DNA from: Burkholderia sp. BCC1644 | GTDB lineage: Bacteria; Pseudomonadota; Gammaproteobacteria; Burkholderiales; Burkholderiaceae | DNA: 64,000 nt | Assembly (NCBI RefSeq): GCF_902833225.1 | Contig: NZ_CADFEI010000014.1 | Span: 124,001 to 188,000, forward strand | Direction: 5' to 3' | Shown here: one piece after another, positions 33,712 through 42,564 of the stretch | Numbering within the stretch: position 1 is the first letter of the stretch | Layout of the letters: each line of letters starts with the position of its first letter | Made by a program: the position numbers and the translations under genes | Notes under the pieces: model-generated | Told to the model about the DNA's origin: nothing | The model's database searches: none | Seen by the model: the letters and a program-made list of their open reading frames with translations, nothing else

Positions 33712-34371
33712 ATGGAAGCACTCCAACTGGTCGTACATACGCTGCCCGTGATGGTCAAGGGCGCCATGCTCACGCTGAAGTTTGCCGTCGCGTCGATGGC
33801 GCTCGGCCTCGTCGTCGGGCTCGTGATCGCGATCATGCGCATCGGCAGCAACCGGCTTGCCGCCAGCCTCGCGCAGGGCTACGTCAGCCTGATGCGCGGC
33901 ACGCCGCTGCTCGTGCAGATGTTCGTCGTCTACTACGGGCTGCCCGATCTCGGCATCACGCTCGACCCCACGACAGCCGGCATCTTCACGCTGACGCTCA
34001 ATGCGGGCGCCTACCTGTCAGAAAGCATGCGCGGCGCGATTCTCGGCATCGGCCGCGGGCAATGGGCGGCCGCACACAGTCTCGGTCTCACGCACGTGCA
34101 GACGCTGCGCTACATCGTGTGCCCGCAAGCGCTGCGCCTCGCGGTACCGAGCCTCGGCAACACGCTGATCAGCCTGATCAAGGACACGTCGCTGGTCTCC
34201 GTGATCACCGTCACCGAATTGCTGCGCTCGACGCAGGAAGTGATCGCCGCGACGTTCCAGCCGCTGCCGCTCTACCTCGCCGCCGCCGCGATCTACTGGG
34301 TTCTCAGCACGCTGCTCACGCGGCTTCAGGGTCGCGTCGAGACGCGCCTCGCGCTGCCGTCCACGCATTGA
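33712..34371 (+). CDS. Polar amino-acid ABC permease (HisM/GlnP type)
   Basis: A 219-residue inner-membrane permease with about five transmembrane segments and the coupling-loop signature of binding-protein-dependent permeases (AAAHSLGLTHVQTLRYIVCP, with the EAA-like loop replaced by AAAHSLG). RGTPLLVQMFVVYYGLP is a hallmark of the HisMQ family. Only one permease gene is present, so it probably works as a homodimer. AGGAG lies 7 bases before the ATG. Expected to deliver the ligand of the preceding binding protein. Confidence 0.92.
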   Translation: MEALQLVVHTLPVMVKGAMLTLKFAVASMALGLVVGLVIAIMRIGSNRLAASLAQGYVSLMRGTPLLVQMFVVYYGLPDLGITLDPTTAGIFTLTLNAGAYLSESMRGAILGIGRGQWAAAHSLGLTHVQTLRYIVCPQALRLAVPSLGNTLISLIKDTSLVSVITVTELLRSTQEVIAATFQPLPLYLAAAAIYWVLSTLLTRLQGRVETRLALPSTH

Positions 34372-34390
34372 GCGCGCATCCGGTATTCAC

Positions 34391-35140
34391 ATGAACTCCA
34401 TCGACGGACAGAACATGATTACGCTCGACAACGTATCGAAGTGGTATGGCAAGCACCAGGTGCTTTCGGCATGCAGCGCGGCAGTCTCGAAGGGCGAGGT
34501 GGTCGTCGTATGCGGGCCGTCGGGCTCCGGAAAATCGACGCTGATCAAGACGATCAACGGCCTCGAACCGTTCCAGAAAGGCAGCATCACCGTCGACGGC
34601 ACGCGGCTCGGCGACCCCGCAGCGAAGCTTGCGCAACTGCGCGCCCGCGTCGGCATGGTGTTCCAGCATTTCGAGCTGTTTCCGCACCTGTCGATCACCG
34701 ACAACCTGACGCTGGCACAGATCAAGGTGCTCGGCCGCCGCAAGGACGAGGCCGTCGAGAACGCCATGAAACTGCTCGACCGTGTCGGCCTGAAGGCGCA
34801 CGCGCACAAGTATCCGGGGCAGTTGTCCGGCGGGCAGCAGCAGCGCGTCGCGATCGCGCGCGCACTGTCGATGAACCCGGTCGCCATGCTGTTCGACGAG
34901 CCGACCTCCGCGCTCGATCCCGAGATGATCAACGAAGTCCTCGACGTGATGGTCGAGCTCGCGCGCGAAGGCATGACGATGGTCTGCGTGACGCATGAAA
35001 TGGGTTTCGCGCGGAAGGTTGCGCATCGCGTGATCTTCATGGATCAGGGCGCAGTGGTCGAGGACGCGGCCAGCGACCGGTTCTTCGCGGCGCCGCGCTC
35101 CGAACGCGCGCGCGACTTCCTCGACAAGATCCTGCATTGA
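34391..35140 (+). CDS. Amino-acid ABC importer ATPase
   Basis: A 249-residue ATPase with Walker A GPSGSGKST (about residues 42-50), Q-loop VFQHFELFPHLS, signature LSGGQQQRVAIARAL, Walker B MLFDEPTSALDPE and the switch histidine in VTHEMGFARKVAHR. It matches GlnQ/HisP-type importers. A start at 34415 (MITLDNVSKWYG) is equally plausible and has a GGACAG sequence upstream. It forms an operon with the binding protein and permease before it and the PLP enzyme after it. Confidence 0.94.
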   Translation: MNSIDGQNMITLDNVSKWYGKHQVLSACSAAVSKGEVVVVCGPSGSGKSTLIKTINGLEPFQKGSITVDGTRLGDPAAKLAQLRARVGMVFQHFELFPHLSITDNLTLAQIKVLGRRKDEAVENAMKLLDRVGLKAHAHKYPGQLSGGQQQRVAIARALSMNPVAMLFDEPTSALDPEMINEVLDVMVELAREGMTMVCVTHEMGFARKVAHRVIFMDQGAVVEDAASDRFFAAPRSERARDFLDKILH

Positions 35141-35191
35141 CCGGTGCGACAGCCGCCCCGCTTCGACTGACCGACACTCAAAGGAGACATC

Positions 35192-36373
35192 TTGAACCAC
35201 CTGCATTCGACCGACACCGTTCTCGCCCATGAAGGCCGCTCGCACGGCCAGCCCGGCTCGCCGGTGAACCCGCCCGTCTATCGCCAGTCGACGCTGCTCT
35301 TTCACGGCACCGATGCGCTCGATGCCGTACGCGGCACGCCGCTCGCGTACGGTCGTCACGGCAGCCCTACCACGCGCGCGCTCGAGAAAGCGCTCGCGCG
35401 ACTCGAAGGCGCGCACGCCGCGCTGCTGACGCCGAGCGGCCTCAGTGCGATCACGACCGCGCTGCTCGCGGTGCTGAACCCGGGCGACCATCTGCTGATG
35501 GCCGATTCCGTGTACGACCCGACCCGTTCGTTCTGCGACGAAACGCTGGCGCGCCTCGGCATCGAGACGACGTACTACGATCCGACGATCGGCGCGGACA
35601 TCGCATCGCTGATGCGGCCGAACACGCGCGCGGTATTCACCGAATCGCCGGGTTCGCTGACCTTCGAAGTGCAGGATATTCCGGCGATCAGCCGCGTCGC
35701 GCACCTGCACGGCGCGGTCGTGCTGCTCGACAACACGTGGGGCACGCCGCTGAACTTCCGTTCGTTTTCGCACGGCGTCGACGTGTCGATTCACGCCGCG
35801 ACCAAATACATCGCCGGGCACTCGGACGTACTGATGGGGGCGATCCTGACGACCGAGGCGCTCGCTCCGAAGGTCACGCGCTGCTACCGACAGCTCGGGA
35901 TGACCGTCAGCGGCGACGATGCGTATCTCGCGCTGCGCGGCCTGCGTACGCTGTCGGTCCGTCTCGAGCGGCACCAGCGCAACGCGCAGGTGCTAACCGA
36001 ATGGTTCTCGCAACAGCCGGAAGTCGCGCGGATCCTGTATCCGGCACGCCCCGGCGACGCGGGCCACGCGCTGTGGCAGCGCGATTTCACGGGCGCGTGC
36101 GGGCTGTTCGGCGTGGTCCTGCATCCGCAGGCCGACGACGCCGTGCGCGCGCTGCTCGACGGCATGACGTGTTTCGGCATGGGGTATAGCTGGGGCGGCT
36201 TCGAAAGCCTGATCATCCCGTCCAATCCGTCGCGCCACCGTACCGCCACCCAATGGGCCGCGACGGGCCCGCTGCTGCGGATTCATGCTGGGCTCGAGCA
36301 CCCCGACGACATGATCGCCGACCTCGCTGCCGGCTTCGCGAGAATGCGCGCCGCCGCGCTCGCGGAGGCCTGA
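35192..36373 (+). CDS. Cystathionine beta-lyase-like PLP enzyme
   Basis: A 393-residue Cys/Met-metabolism PLP enzyme. The PLP lysine is in IHAATKYIAGHSDVLMG (about residue 209), and DSVYDPTRSFCDETLARLG and NTWGTPLNF match MetC-type lyases. It probably cleaves cystathionine to homocysteine or degrades imported cystine, as its place after an amino-acid importer suggests. The start is TTG: AAAGGAG lies 5 bases before it and no ATG is placed as well. Close relatives include cystathionine gamma-synthase and methionine gamma-lyase, so the exact reaction is open. Confidence 0.88.
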   Translation: MNHLHSTDTVLAHEGRSHGQPGSPVNPPVYRQSTLLFHGTDALDAVRGTPLAYGRHGSPTTRALEKALARLEGAHAALLTPSGLSAITTALLAVLNPGDHLLMADSVYDPTRSFCDETLARLGIETTYYDPTIGADIASLMRPNTRAVFTESPGSLTFEVQDIPAISRVAHLHGAVVLLDNTWGTPLNFRSFSHGVDVSIHAATKYIAGHSDVLMGAILTTEALAPKVTRCYRQLGMTVSGDDAYLALRGLRTLSVRLERHQRNAQVLTEWFSQQPEVARILYPARPGDAGHALWQRDFTGACGLFGVVLHPQADDAVRALLDGMTCFGMGYSWGGFESLIIPSNPSRHRTATQWAATGPLLRIHAGLEHPDDMIADLAAGFARMRAAALAEA

Positions 36374-36449
36374 AATCCGGCAACTTAGTACACGCCACCC
36401 CGCATCACCCTTTCTTCAACGTTCGTCCCTCTCTCATAGCGAGACCACC

Positions 36450-36794
36450 ATGAAAGACACGCTGTTCATTCTGCGCCCGGGTTTTTTCAAGGACTCCGAA
36501 GGTCCGTTCTACTGCGGCGATTCGGTTTCCGTCGAAGGGCTGCTGAGTTTTTATCCGCAGCTGCGCGACGCCGTCGACGTCGAGTACATCGACGCGCCGC
36601 GGCCGCGCCAGCCGATCGTTGCGCTGATCGGCGCGGACAACCAGTCGGCGCCCGTGCTCGTGCTCGGCGACGGACCAGCGCCTAACGACGACACGCTCGC
36701 GATTCGCGAGCACAACGGCAGGCGCTTCATCGATTCGCCTGCCGAGATCCGGCGGTACTTGTCTTCGCAATACGACGTCGCGCACGTCGCATAA
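36450..36794 (+). CDS. DUF3088 family protein
   Basis: A 114-residue protein starting MKDTLFILRPGFFKDSEGPF and containing YCGDSVSVEGLLSFYPQLRD, matching DUF3088, a thioredoxin-fold-like family of unknown function. The single YC motif at the position of a redox cysteine is visible. It lies 76 bases after the PLP enzyme gene with a weak ribosome site, so it may be the last gene of that operon or separate. Confidence 0.82.
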   Translation: MKDTLFILRPGFFKDSEGPFYCGDSVSVEGLLSFYPQLRDAVDVEYIDAPRPRQPIVALIGADNQSAPVLVLGDGPAPNDDTLAIREHNGRRFIDSPAEIRRYLSSQYDVAHVA

Positions 36795-36804
36795 GCGCAC
36801 CGGC

Positions 36805-36828
36805 GCGTGCGGCCGAGCGGCCGCACGC
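36805..36828. terminator. Bidirectional hairpin after the DUF3088 gene
   Basis: Perfect 10-base-pair repeat GCGTGCGGCC/GGCCGCACGC with a GAGC loop, between convergent DUF3088 and YafY-type genes; its last base is the last base of the YafY stop codon. Confidence 0.6.
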
Positions 36829-37529
36829 TACCTCACCGCCACACGCACGTCGGCGCCCGCCGCACGCCACGCCTTCAGCAGCACCGCTCGCCGCCTCGGA
36901 TAACGCACATCCAGCCGTTCCAGCTCGACGATGCGATCGGTCCGAAAATGCCGGAAGTCGTTCCGCCCTTCGCACCACGCCGCCAGAATCCGCGCGTCAT
37001 TGAAATAGCCGAGCGCGAATGGCCACACGATCCGTTCGTCGATCGCTTTCCGGCCTTCGCCCGCATATCGAATCCTGATCTTGCTTTCGGTACGAATCGC
37101 CGTGCGCACGGCACCCATGTCGACGATCTCCCGATCCTCGACCGTACGCGGGCCGACGAGCAGCGTCGTGCATTCCATCTCGCGGCGCAGCTCGGCGGGT
37201 AGCACCGCGGAGATCTTCGCGAGCGCATCGGACGCAGCCGTCGTGAGCTGCGCATCCGCGAACTTCCCGACCCAGCGAAAGCCGAGCATCAGCGCTTCAA
37301 GTTCCGATTGAGAAAACATCAATGGCGGCAGCATGAAACCGGCACGCAGCACGTAGCCGACACCCGGCTCGCCTTCGATGTCCGCACCCTGCGCCTGCAA
37401 CGATGCGATGTCGCGATAGACCGTCCGGAGGCTGACACCGAGTTCCCCGGCCAGCACGCGGCCGCTCACCGGGCGGCGGTGACGCCGCAGCACCTGCAGC
37501 AGCGAGAGCAGTCGTTCGGCACGCGTCAT
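36828..37529 (-). CDS. YafY-type HTH/WYL transcriptional regulator
   Basis: A 233-residue regulator. An amino-terminal DeoR-like HTH (LLSLLQVLRRHRRPVSGRVL then AGELGVSLRTVYRDIASLQA) is followed by a WYL-type ligand domain (IRIRYAGEGRKAIDERIVWP). WYL domains sense nucleotides or nucleic-acid intermediates. It is divergent from a VOC-family gene with a 77-base gap, which is a common partnership, so it likely controls that gene and itself. A repeat-like GCTGCCACTTTCTGACAGC lies in the shared gap (37539-37557). Confidence 0.88.
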   Translation of the reverse strand: MTRAERLLSLLQVLRRHRRPVSGRVLAGELGVSLRTVYRDIASLQAQGADIEGEPGVGYVLRAGFMLPPLMFSQSELEALMLGFRWVGKFADAQLTTAASDALAKISAVLPAELRREMECTTLLVGPRTVEDREIVDMGAVRTAIRTESKIRIRYAGEGRKAIDERIVWPFALGYFNDARILAAWCEGRNDFRHFRTDRIVELERLDVRYPRRRAVLLKAWRAAGADVRVAVR

Positions 37530-37606
37530 CGTTCCATGCTGCCACTTTCTGACAGCATCCGTTCATAGAATGGGATGCATCTTAATCGATCCCTGGACGG
37601 CTCCAC

Positions 37607-37975
37607 ATGACCTCCCCGAATCTCGTTCTTCTGTATGTCGACGACCCGACGCGCAGCGCGCAGTTCTACGCACGCCTGTTCGGGCGCCCGCCCGTTGCCA
37701 CGTTTCCCACCTATGCGGCGTTCACGCTCGACAACGGGCTGCATCTGGGCCTGTGGTCGACCCGCGCGCGCGATTTCGTGTCGGGCGGCGCCGGCCACCG
37801 CTCGGAGCTGGCATTCATGGTCGACGACGACCACGAGGTCCGGCGCCTGTACGAAGCGTGGACGGCGCTCGGTGTGACGTTCGAGCAGGCGCCGATGACG
37901 GCCGTGTTCGGCCTGACGTTCGTCGCGCTCGACCCGGACGGCCATCGCTTGCGCGTGTGCACCCCGGACGATTGA
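37607..37975 (+). CDS. Glyoxalase/VOC-superfamily protein
   Basis: A 122-residue single-domain member of the vicinal-oxygen-chelate superfamily: two beta-alpha-beta-beta-beta modules, starting NLVLLYVDDPTRSAQFYARL and ending FVALDPDGHRLRVCTPDD. Metal ligands such as H61/E64 (GHRSELAF) and H115 are plausible. The superfamily includes glyoxalases, dioxygenases and antibiotic-binding proteins; the reaction is not determined. It is divergent from and probably controlled by the YafY-type regulator. Confidence 0.85.
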   Translation: MTSPNLVLLYVDDPTRSAQFYARLFGRPPVATFPTYAAFTLDNGLHLGLWSTRARDFVSGGAGHRSELAFMVDDDHEVRRLYEAWTALGVTFEQAPMTAVFGLTFVALDPDGHRLRVCTPDD

Positions 37976-38033
37976 GCGCGAGCGGGCGCGACCTGCGACG
38001 GGTCGCGTCCGCGCCCCTGCTCAGGCGCGCGCG

Positions 38034-38921
38034 TCACCCCGCGCGCTGCACGGGCGCCATCTTCGAGAAGTATTTCGCGCCCGCCACGCAGCCGACCACG
38101 ACGACCGTCACGACGACCATCGACGGCGGCACCGTCTCGTGCAACAGGCCGGCCGCCAGCAGGAAGCCGAAGAACGGTTGAAGCAGCTGCAACTGGCCGA
38201 CGCCGGCGATCCCGCCGAGCGCGAGCCCGCGATACCAGAACACGAAGCCGATCAGCATGCTGAACAGCGACACGTACGCGAGCCCCCACAGCGCGGCGGC
38301 ATCGACGCCGTCGAACGACGCGGGCCACGTGAGCCACGTGAGCGGCACCATCAGCGGCAGCGACAGCACGAGCGCCCACGAGATCACCTGCCAGCCGCCG
38401 AGCTGGCGCGACAGGCGCGCGCCTTCCGCGTAGCCGAGCCCGCACGCGACGATCGCGGCCAGCATCAGCGCATCGCCGACCACCGACGCCTGCCCGCCGT
38501 TGCGCAGCGCAAACGCGGCCACCGCACCGCTGCCGACGATCGAGAAGATCCAGAACGGCAGCCGCGGCCGCTCGCCGCCACGCCACACGCCGAACAGCGC
38601 GGTCGCCAACGGCAGCAGCCCGACGAACACGATCGCATGCGCGGACGTCACATGCTTCAGCGCGAGCGCCGTCAGCAACGGGAAGCCGACCACGACGCCG
38701 AGCGCGACGATGGCGAGTGACACGGCCTCGGCCCGCGTCGGCCGCCGCTGCTTCAGCACGATGAGCAACAGCAGGCCGAGCGCACCGGCGATCGTCGCGC
38801 GCGCAAACGTGAGGAATAGCGGGTCGAGCCCCTGCACCGCGATACGCGTCGCGGGCAGCGAGCCACTGAAGATGATTACGCCCAGCAGGCCGCTGAGCCA
38901 TCCGTCGGTCGTCTTTTGCAC
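38034..38921 (-). CDS. EamA-family (DMT) transporter
   Basis: A 295-residue inner-membrane protein with about ten transmembrane segments arranged as two EamA repeats, typical of drug/metabolite exporters such as RhaT or YdcZ types. The start is GTG at 38921 (reading MQKTTDGWLSGLLGV), preceded by AGGA; translation further upstream would run across the operator. It is divergent from a MocR regulator whose operator lies between the two, so it is likely under that control. The substrate is unknown; amino acids or amines are usual for such pairs. Confidence 0.9.
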   Translation of the reverse strand: MQKTTDGWLSGLLGVIIFSGSLPATRIAVQGLDPLFLTFARATIAGALGLLLLIVLKQRRPTRAEAVSLAIVALGVVVGFPLLTALALKHVTSAHAIVFVGLLPLATALFGVWRGGERPRLPFWIFSIVGSGAVAAFALRNGGQASVVGDALMLAAIVACGLGYAEGARLSRQLGGWQVISWALVLSLPLMVPLTWLTWPASFDGVDAAALWGLAYVSLFSMLIGFVFWYRGLALGGIAGVGQLQLLQPFFGFLLAAGLLHETVPPSMVVVTVVVVGCVAGAKYFSKMAPVQRAG

Positions 38922-39007
38922 GGGAAATCCTGAACGGGGAAGGTGGATGACCGATGATCCGCCGCCCGCGAAAAGCGCGTAAGCTACAGCCCAATACAAT
39001 TCAGACA

Positions 39008-39036
39008 AACTGTACTGGACAACCGGCCGTACAGTT
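39008..39036. promoter_or_regulatory. MocR-type operator
   Basis: Perfect 8-base inverted repeat AACTGTAC (39008-39015) and GTACAGTT (39029-39036), with 13 bases between. It lies between the divergent EamA and MocR genes, just after a TACAAT -10-like box (38995-39000). Position and symmetry fit autoregulation by the MocR protein and coordinate control of the exporter. Confidence 0.7.
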
Positions 39037-39046
39037 CATTTTCGTC

Positions 39047-40525
39047 ATGAGCCAAGCCGCCCCGCCTCCCGTTCCGCCCACCGCGTCGCGTACGCGAGTC
39101 GAAACCGTGATGGATACCTTGCGCGCGCGCATCGCGAGCCGCGCGCTGATGCCCGGCGCGCGCGTGCCGTCGATCCGGATGATGGCCGACAGCCTCGGCG
39201 TGTCGAAATCGACGGTCGTCGACGCGTACGAACGGCTCGCGAGCGAAGGCGTGCTGATCGCACGGCGCGGCTCGGGCTTCTACGTGTCGGGGCACGCGCC
39301 GCCGCTCGCGCTCGCCGATCTCGGCCCGCGCCTCGATCGCGAGCTCGATCCGCTGTGGCTGTCGCGCCAGTCGCTCGAAGCGGCGCCGACGTCGGTGAAA
39401 CCCGGCTGCGGCTGGTTGCCGTCGTCGTGGCTGCCCGATGAAAGCCTGCGCCGCGCGCTGCGCGCCGTGTCGCGCGACGATTCCGACGCGCTGACCGACT
39501 ACGCGACGCCGCTCGGCCTGCCCGCGCTGCGCCAGCAGCTCGCGTGGCGGCTCGCGCAGCACGGCGTTCACGCGGAACCCGCACAGATCATGCTGACCGA
39601 CGGCGGCACGCACGCGCTCGACCTCGTGTGCCGCCTGCTGCTGGAGCCCGGCGACACGGTCGTGCTCGACGATCCGTGCTACTTCAACTTCCAGGCGCTG
39701 TTGCGCGCACACCGCGCGCGGATCGTCAGCGTCCCGTTCACGCCGAACGGCCCCGATCTCGCACGCTTCGAGCAAGCGCTCGCCGAGCACCGGCCGCGCC
39801 TGTACATCACCAACGCGGCGCTGCACAACCCGACCGGCGCGACGCTCGCGCCGCCCGTCGCGCACCGGCTGCTGACGCTCGCGGCCGAGCACGGGCTGCT
39901 GATCGTCGAGGACGACATCTTCGCGGATTTCGAGAGCACGCCCGCACCGCGCCTCGCGGCATTCGACGGGCTGTCGCGCGTCGTATCGATCGGCAGCTTC
40001 TCGAAGACGCTGTCGGCCGCGATCCGCTGCGGCTACGTCGCCGCGCGACCGGAGTGGATCGACGCGCTCGTCGACCTGAAGCTCGCGACGTCGTTCGGCA
40101 ACGCACAGATCGGCGCAAACGTCGTGCACCGGCTGCTGATCGACGGTACGTATCGGCGCCATCTCGACAGCCTGCATGCGCGTCTCGCGGATGCGATGGG
40201 CGAATCGATCCGGCGCCTGACGCGCGCCGGGCTCGGCATCTGGACGGAACCGCGCGGCGGTTTGTTCGTGTGGGCGGAACTGCCCGACGGGCTCGATGCC
40301 GCGCGCGTGGCACGCCACGCGCTGGACCACGACGTCGTGCTGGCCCCCGGCAACGTGTTCAGTCCGTCGCATGGCGCGACGTCGTACATGCGCTTCAACG
40401 TGTCGCGCTGCAAGGGGCCCGTTGTGTTCGATGCGCTGGCGCGGGCGATGGACGCGACGCGTGCGGCGGAGCGCAACGGCGTAGCGGCGGATGCGGAACG
40501 GCGCTCGCTCGCCGGCGAGCTGTGA
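39047..40525 (+). CDS. MocR/GabR-type regulator (GntR HTH fused to aminotransferase)
   Basis: A 492-residue fusion. Residues about 15-90 are a GntR winged helix (PGARVPSIRMMADSLGVSKS then TVVDAYERLASEGVLIARRG). The rest is a class-I aminotransferase domain with the PLP lysine in IGSFSKTLSAAIRCGY and ITNAALHNPTGATL upstream. MocR proteins use PLP or an aldimine as effector and regulate genes for amines, vitamin B6 or amino acids. It is divergent from the EamA exporter with a palindromic operator in between. Confidence 0.93.
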   Translation: MSQAAPPPVPPTASRTRVETVMDTLRARIASRALMPGARVPSIRMMADSLGVSKSTVVDAYERLASEGVLIARRGSGFYVSGHAPPLALADLGPRLDRELDPLWLSRQSLEAAPTSVKPGCGWLPSSWLPDESLRRALRAVSRDDSDALTDYATPLGLPALRQQLAWRLAQHGVHAEPAQIMLTDGGTHALDLVCRLLLEPGDTVVLDDPCYFNFQALLRAHRARIVSVPFTPNGPDLARFEQALAEHRPRLYITNAALHNPTGATLAPPVAHRLLTLAAEHGLLIVEDDIFADFESTPAPRLAAFDGLSRVVSIGSFSKTLSAAIRCGYVAARPEWIDALVDLKLATSFGNAQIGANVVHRLLIDGTYRRHLDSLHARLADAMGESIRRLTRAGLGIWTEPRGGLFVWAELPDGLDAARVARHALDHDVVLAPGNVFSPSHGATSYMRFNVSRCKGPVVFDALARAMDATRAAERNGVAADAERRSLAGEL

Positions 40526-40540
40526 CGACAGGCGATCGCG

Positions 40541-41461
40541 CTAGATTCCGATCGCCACGATCTCGCCCACGAAATCGACGAACGCCCGCACCTTTGCGGG
40601 TGGCAGGTGACGCGACGGATAGTACGCAAACAACGGGAACGCCTCACCGCGCCAATCCGCGAGCAGCTCGACGAGCCGCCCCTGCTCGATCAACCCCGCA
40701 ACCCCGCTTGCCTTGAAGCGTGCAACGCCCGCACCGGCCAGGCATGCGCCGAGCATCGTGCCGGCGTCGTTGACGAGCAGCCTGCCGGTCGTCTTCACCG
40801 GCACACGCTTGCGGCCAAGCTGATAAACCCATTCGAGTGGCTGGCCGGTCAGCGTGTTGCGCATCTGGATGCATTCATGGCCGACAAGATCGGCAGGCGT
40901 CGCGGGACGCCCGTGCCGTTTCACGTACGCGGGCGCCGCGACCGTCACCGCACGCGTCTCCAGAAGCTTGCGCGCCACCAGCGACGATGACGACGGTTCG
41001 CCAAACCGCACCGCGATGTCGAATCCTTCCGCAACCAGATCGCCGAGCTGCTCGCGTGCCGCCAATTCCAGCGACAGATCGGGATGGCGCGCGAGAAAAG
41101 CGGGGAGATGCGGCGCCAGCACCCGCCGCGAAAAATAGGCGTCGACATTCACGCGCAACCTACCACGTACGGCGGCGACCGAGCCGGCGGCCAGCGTGAC
41201 CGCGTCGCCGATGCCGGCGAGCAGCGGGCCGATATCCTCGTACAGGCGCCGCCCCTCGTCAGTCAGCGTCACCGACCGCGTCGTTCGATCGAGCAGCCGC
41301 ACACCGACACGCGCCTCGAGCCGGCCCACGGCCCGGCTGACGCCCGACGGCGACATCCCGAGTGCATCGGCCGCGCGCGCGAAGCTGCCGCCCTCGACGA
41401 TCGCAGCCAGCACGCCGACGTTCGCCAGAATCCGCCCGTCGATGCCCATGATTTCGCTCAT
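40541..41461 (-). CDS. LysR-family regulator
   Basis: A 306-residue LysR-type protein with helix-turn-helix GSFARAADALGMSPSGVSRA (about residues 25-44), linker RTTRSVTLTDEGRRLYE and an effector domain typical of the CrgA-like group of small oxidoreductase regulators. It is divergent from an NmrA-family gene with a 183-base gap containing a candidate operator. An ATG at codon 5 is an alternative start. The effector is unknown. Confidence 0.9.
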   Translation of the reverse strand: MSEIMGIDGRILANVGVLAAIVEGGSFARAADALGMSPSGVSRAVGRLEARVGVRLLDRTTRSVTLTDEGRRLYEDIGPLLAGIGDAVTLAAGSVAAVRGRLRVNVDAYFSRRVLAPHLPAFLARHPDLSLELAAREQLGDLVAEGFDIAVRFGEPSSSSLVARKLLETRAVTVAAPAYVKRHGRPATPADLVGHECIQMRNTLTGQPLEWVYQLGRKRVPVKTTGRLLVNDAGTMLGACLAGAGVARFKASGVAGLIEQGRLVELLADWRGEAFPLFAYYPSRHLPPAKVRAFVDFVGEIVAIGI

Positions 41462-41486
41462 GACAAAAAATCACCAATCAAATGAT

Positions 41487-41502
41487 ATGGATTCGATTCC
41501 AT
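41487..41502. promoter_or_regulatory. Candidate LysR-type operator
   Basis: ATGGA-TTCGAT-TCCAT, a T-N11-A-type inverted repeat, lies 26 bases upstream of the LysR start and 142 bases from the NmrA-like start. It would suit binding by the LysR-type protein. Confidence 0.5.
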
Positions 41503-41644
41503 CAGGAATCGTCGTTCCCTATCATGCAACCCGATGCATCGCGACGGCAAGCCCCACCGGCGGCATGTCGAACACGACAGGCAGATCCGCCGCTCGCCTG
41601 TTCGGGCGCGCGTCCCTTCATTTTTCAGATGAGGATTTCGAACC

Positions 41645-42511
41645 ATGTACGCCATTACCGGCATCACCGGGCAAGTCGGCGGAGCGCTCGCCCGAACGCT
41701 GCTCGCCTCCGGCCGACGCGTGCGGGCCGTCGCGCGCACGGCGGATCGCGCCGCGCCCTGGGCCGCGCGCAACTGCGACGTCGCACTCGCCGACATGACC
41801 GACACCGCCGCACTGACGACGGCTTTCTCGAACTCGGCCGGCGTCTTCGTCCTGCTGCCGCCGTGCTTCGATCCGTCCCCGGGATTTCCCGAAACACGCG
41901 CCGTGATCGACGCAGTCGGCGCGGCGTTGCGGGCCGCGCGACCGCGCAAGGTCGTCTGTCTGTCGACGATCGGTGCCCAGGCGATGCAGGTGAACCTGCT
42001 TAGCCAATTGACGATGATCGAGCAGGCGTTCGGCGACTTGCCGATGCCCGTCGCGTTCCTGCGCCCCGCGTGGTTCCTCGAAAACGCCGCATGGGACGTC
42101 GCCACGGCACGCGACGCCGGTGTCATCCGCAGCTTTCTCCAGCCGCTGGACAGACCGGTGCCGATGGTCGCCACCGAAGACGTCGGCCGCGTAGCGGCCG
42201 CGCTGCTCCAGGAAGAATGGGCCGGCGCACGCGTTGTCGAGCTCGAAGGGCCTCGTCGTGTCAGCCCGAACGACCTTGCGGCCGCGTTCGCCCGCGTGCT
42301 CGGGCACGCCGTCCACGCCGAAGCCGTACCGCGCGACACATGGGCAGCCCTGTTCGATACGCAGCAAATGCGTTACCCCGAACCACGCATGCGCATGCTC
42401 GACGGCTTCAATGAAGGCTGGATCGAATTCGCGTCGGCACGCGCGGATGTATTGAAAGGGGAAATCGAAGCGGACGTTGTACTGCGCACGCTCGTCGCTC
42501 GCAACGCCTGA
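41645..42511 (+). CDS. NmrA-like NAD(P)-binding oxidoreductase or sensor
   Basis: A 288-residue atypical short-chain dehydrogenase with an amino-terminal Rossmann fold (MYAITGITGQVGGALARTLL; G-x-x-G-x-x-G at residues 6-12). It lacks the YxxxK catalytic pair in an obvious place, as NmrA-like proteins do. These act as redox sensors or as NAD(P)H:quinone or azo reductases. GAGG precedes the ATG. Divergent from a LysR gene and ended by a long hairpin. Confidence 0.87.
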   Translation: MYAITGITGQVGGALARTLLASGRRVRAVARTADRAAPWAARNCDVALADMTDTAALTTAFSNSAGVFVLLPPCFDPSPGFPETRAVIDAVGAALRAARPRKVVCLSTIGAQAMQVNLLSQLTMIEQAFGDLPMPVAFLRPAWFLENAAWDVATARDAGVIRSFLQPLDRPVPMVATEDVGRVAAALLQEEWAGARVVELEGPRRVSPNDLAAAFARVLGHAVHAEAVPRDTWAALFDTQQMRYPEPRMRMLDGFNEGWIEFASARADVLKGEIEADVVLRTLVARNA

Positions 42512-42553
42512 GCGGGAACGGGGCGGCGGCGCACACTGGCGCCCCGCTCCCGC
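42512..42553. terminator. Hairpin between NmrA-like and nadV genes
   Basis: Fourteen-base arms, GCGGGAACGGGGCG and CGCCCCGCTCCCGC, pair with one mismatch across a 14-base loop, one base after the TGA of the NmrA-like gene and just before the convergent nadV end. No T-run; acts as a bidirectional transcript end. Confidence 0.65.
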
Positions 42554-42564
42554 CTGTCACCTCG

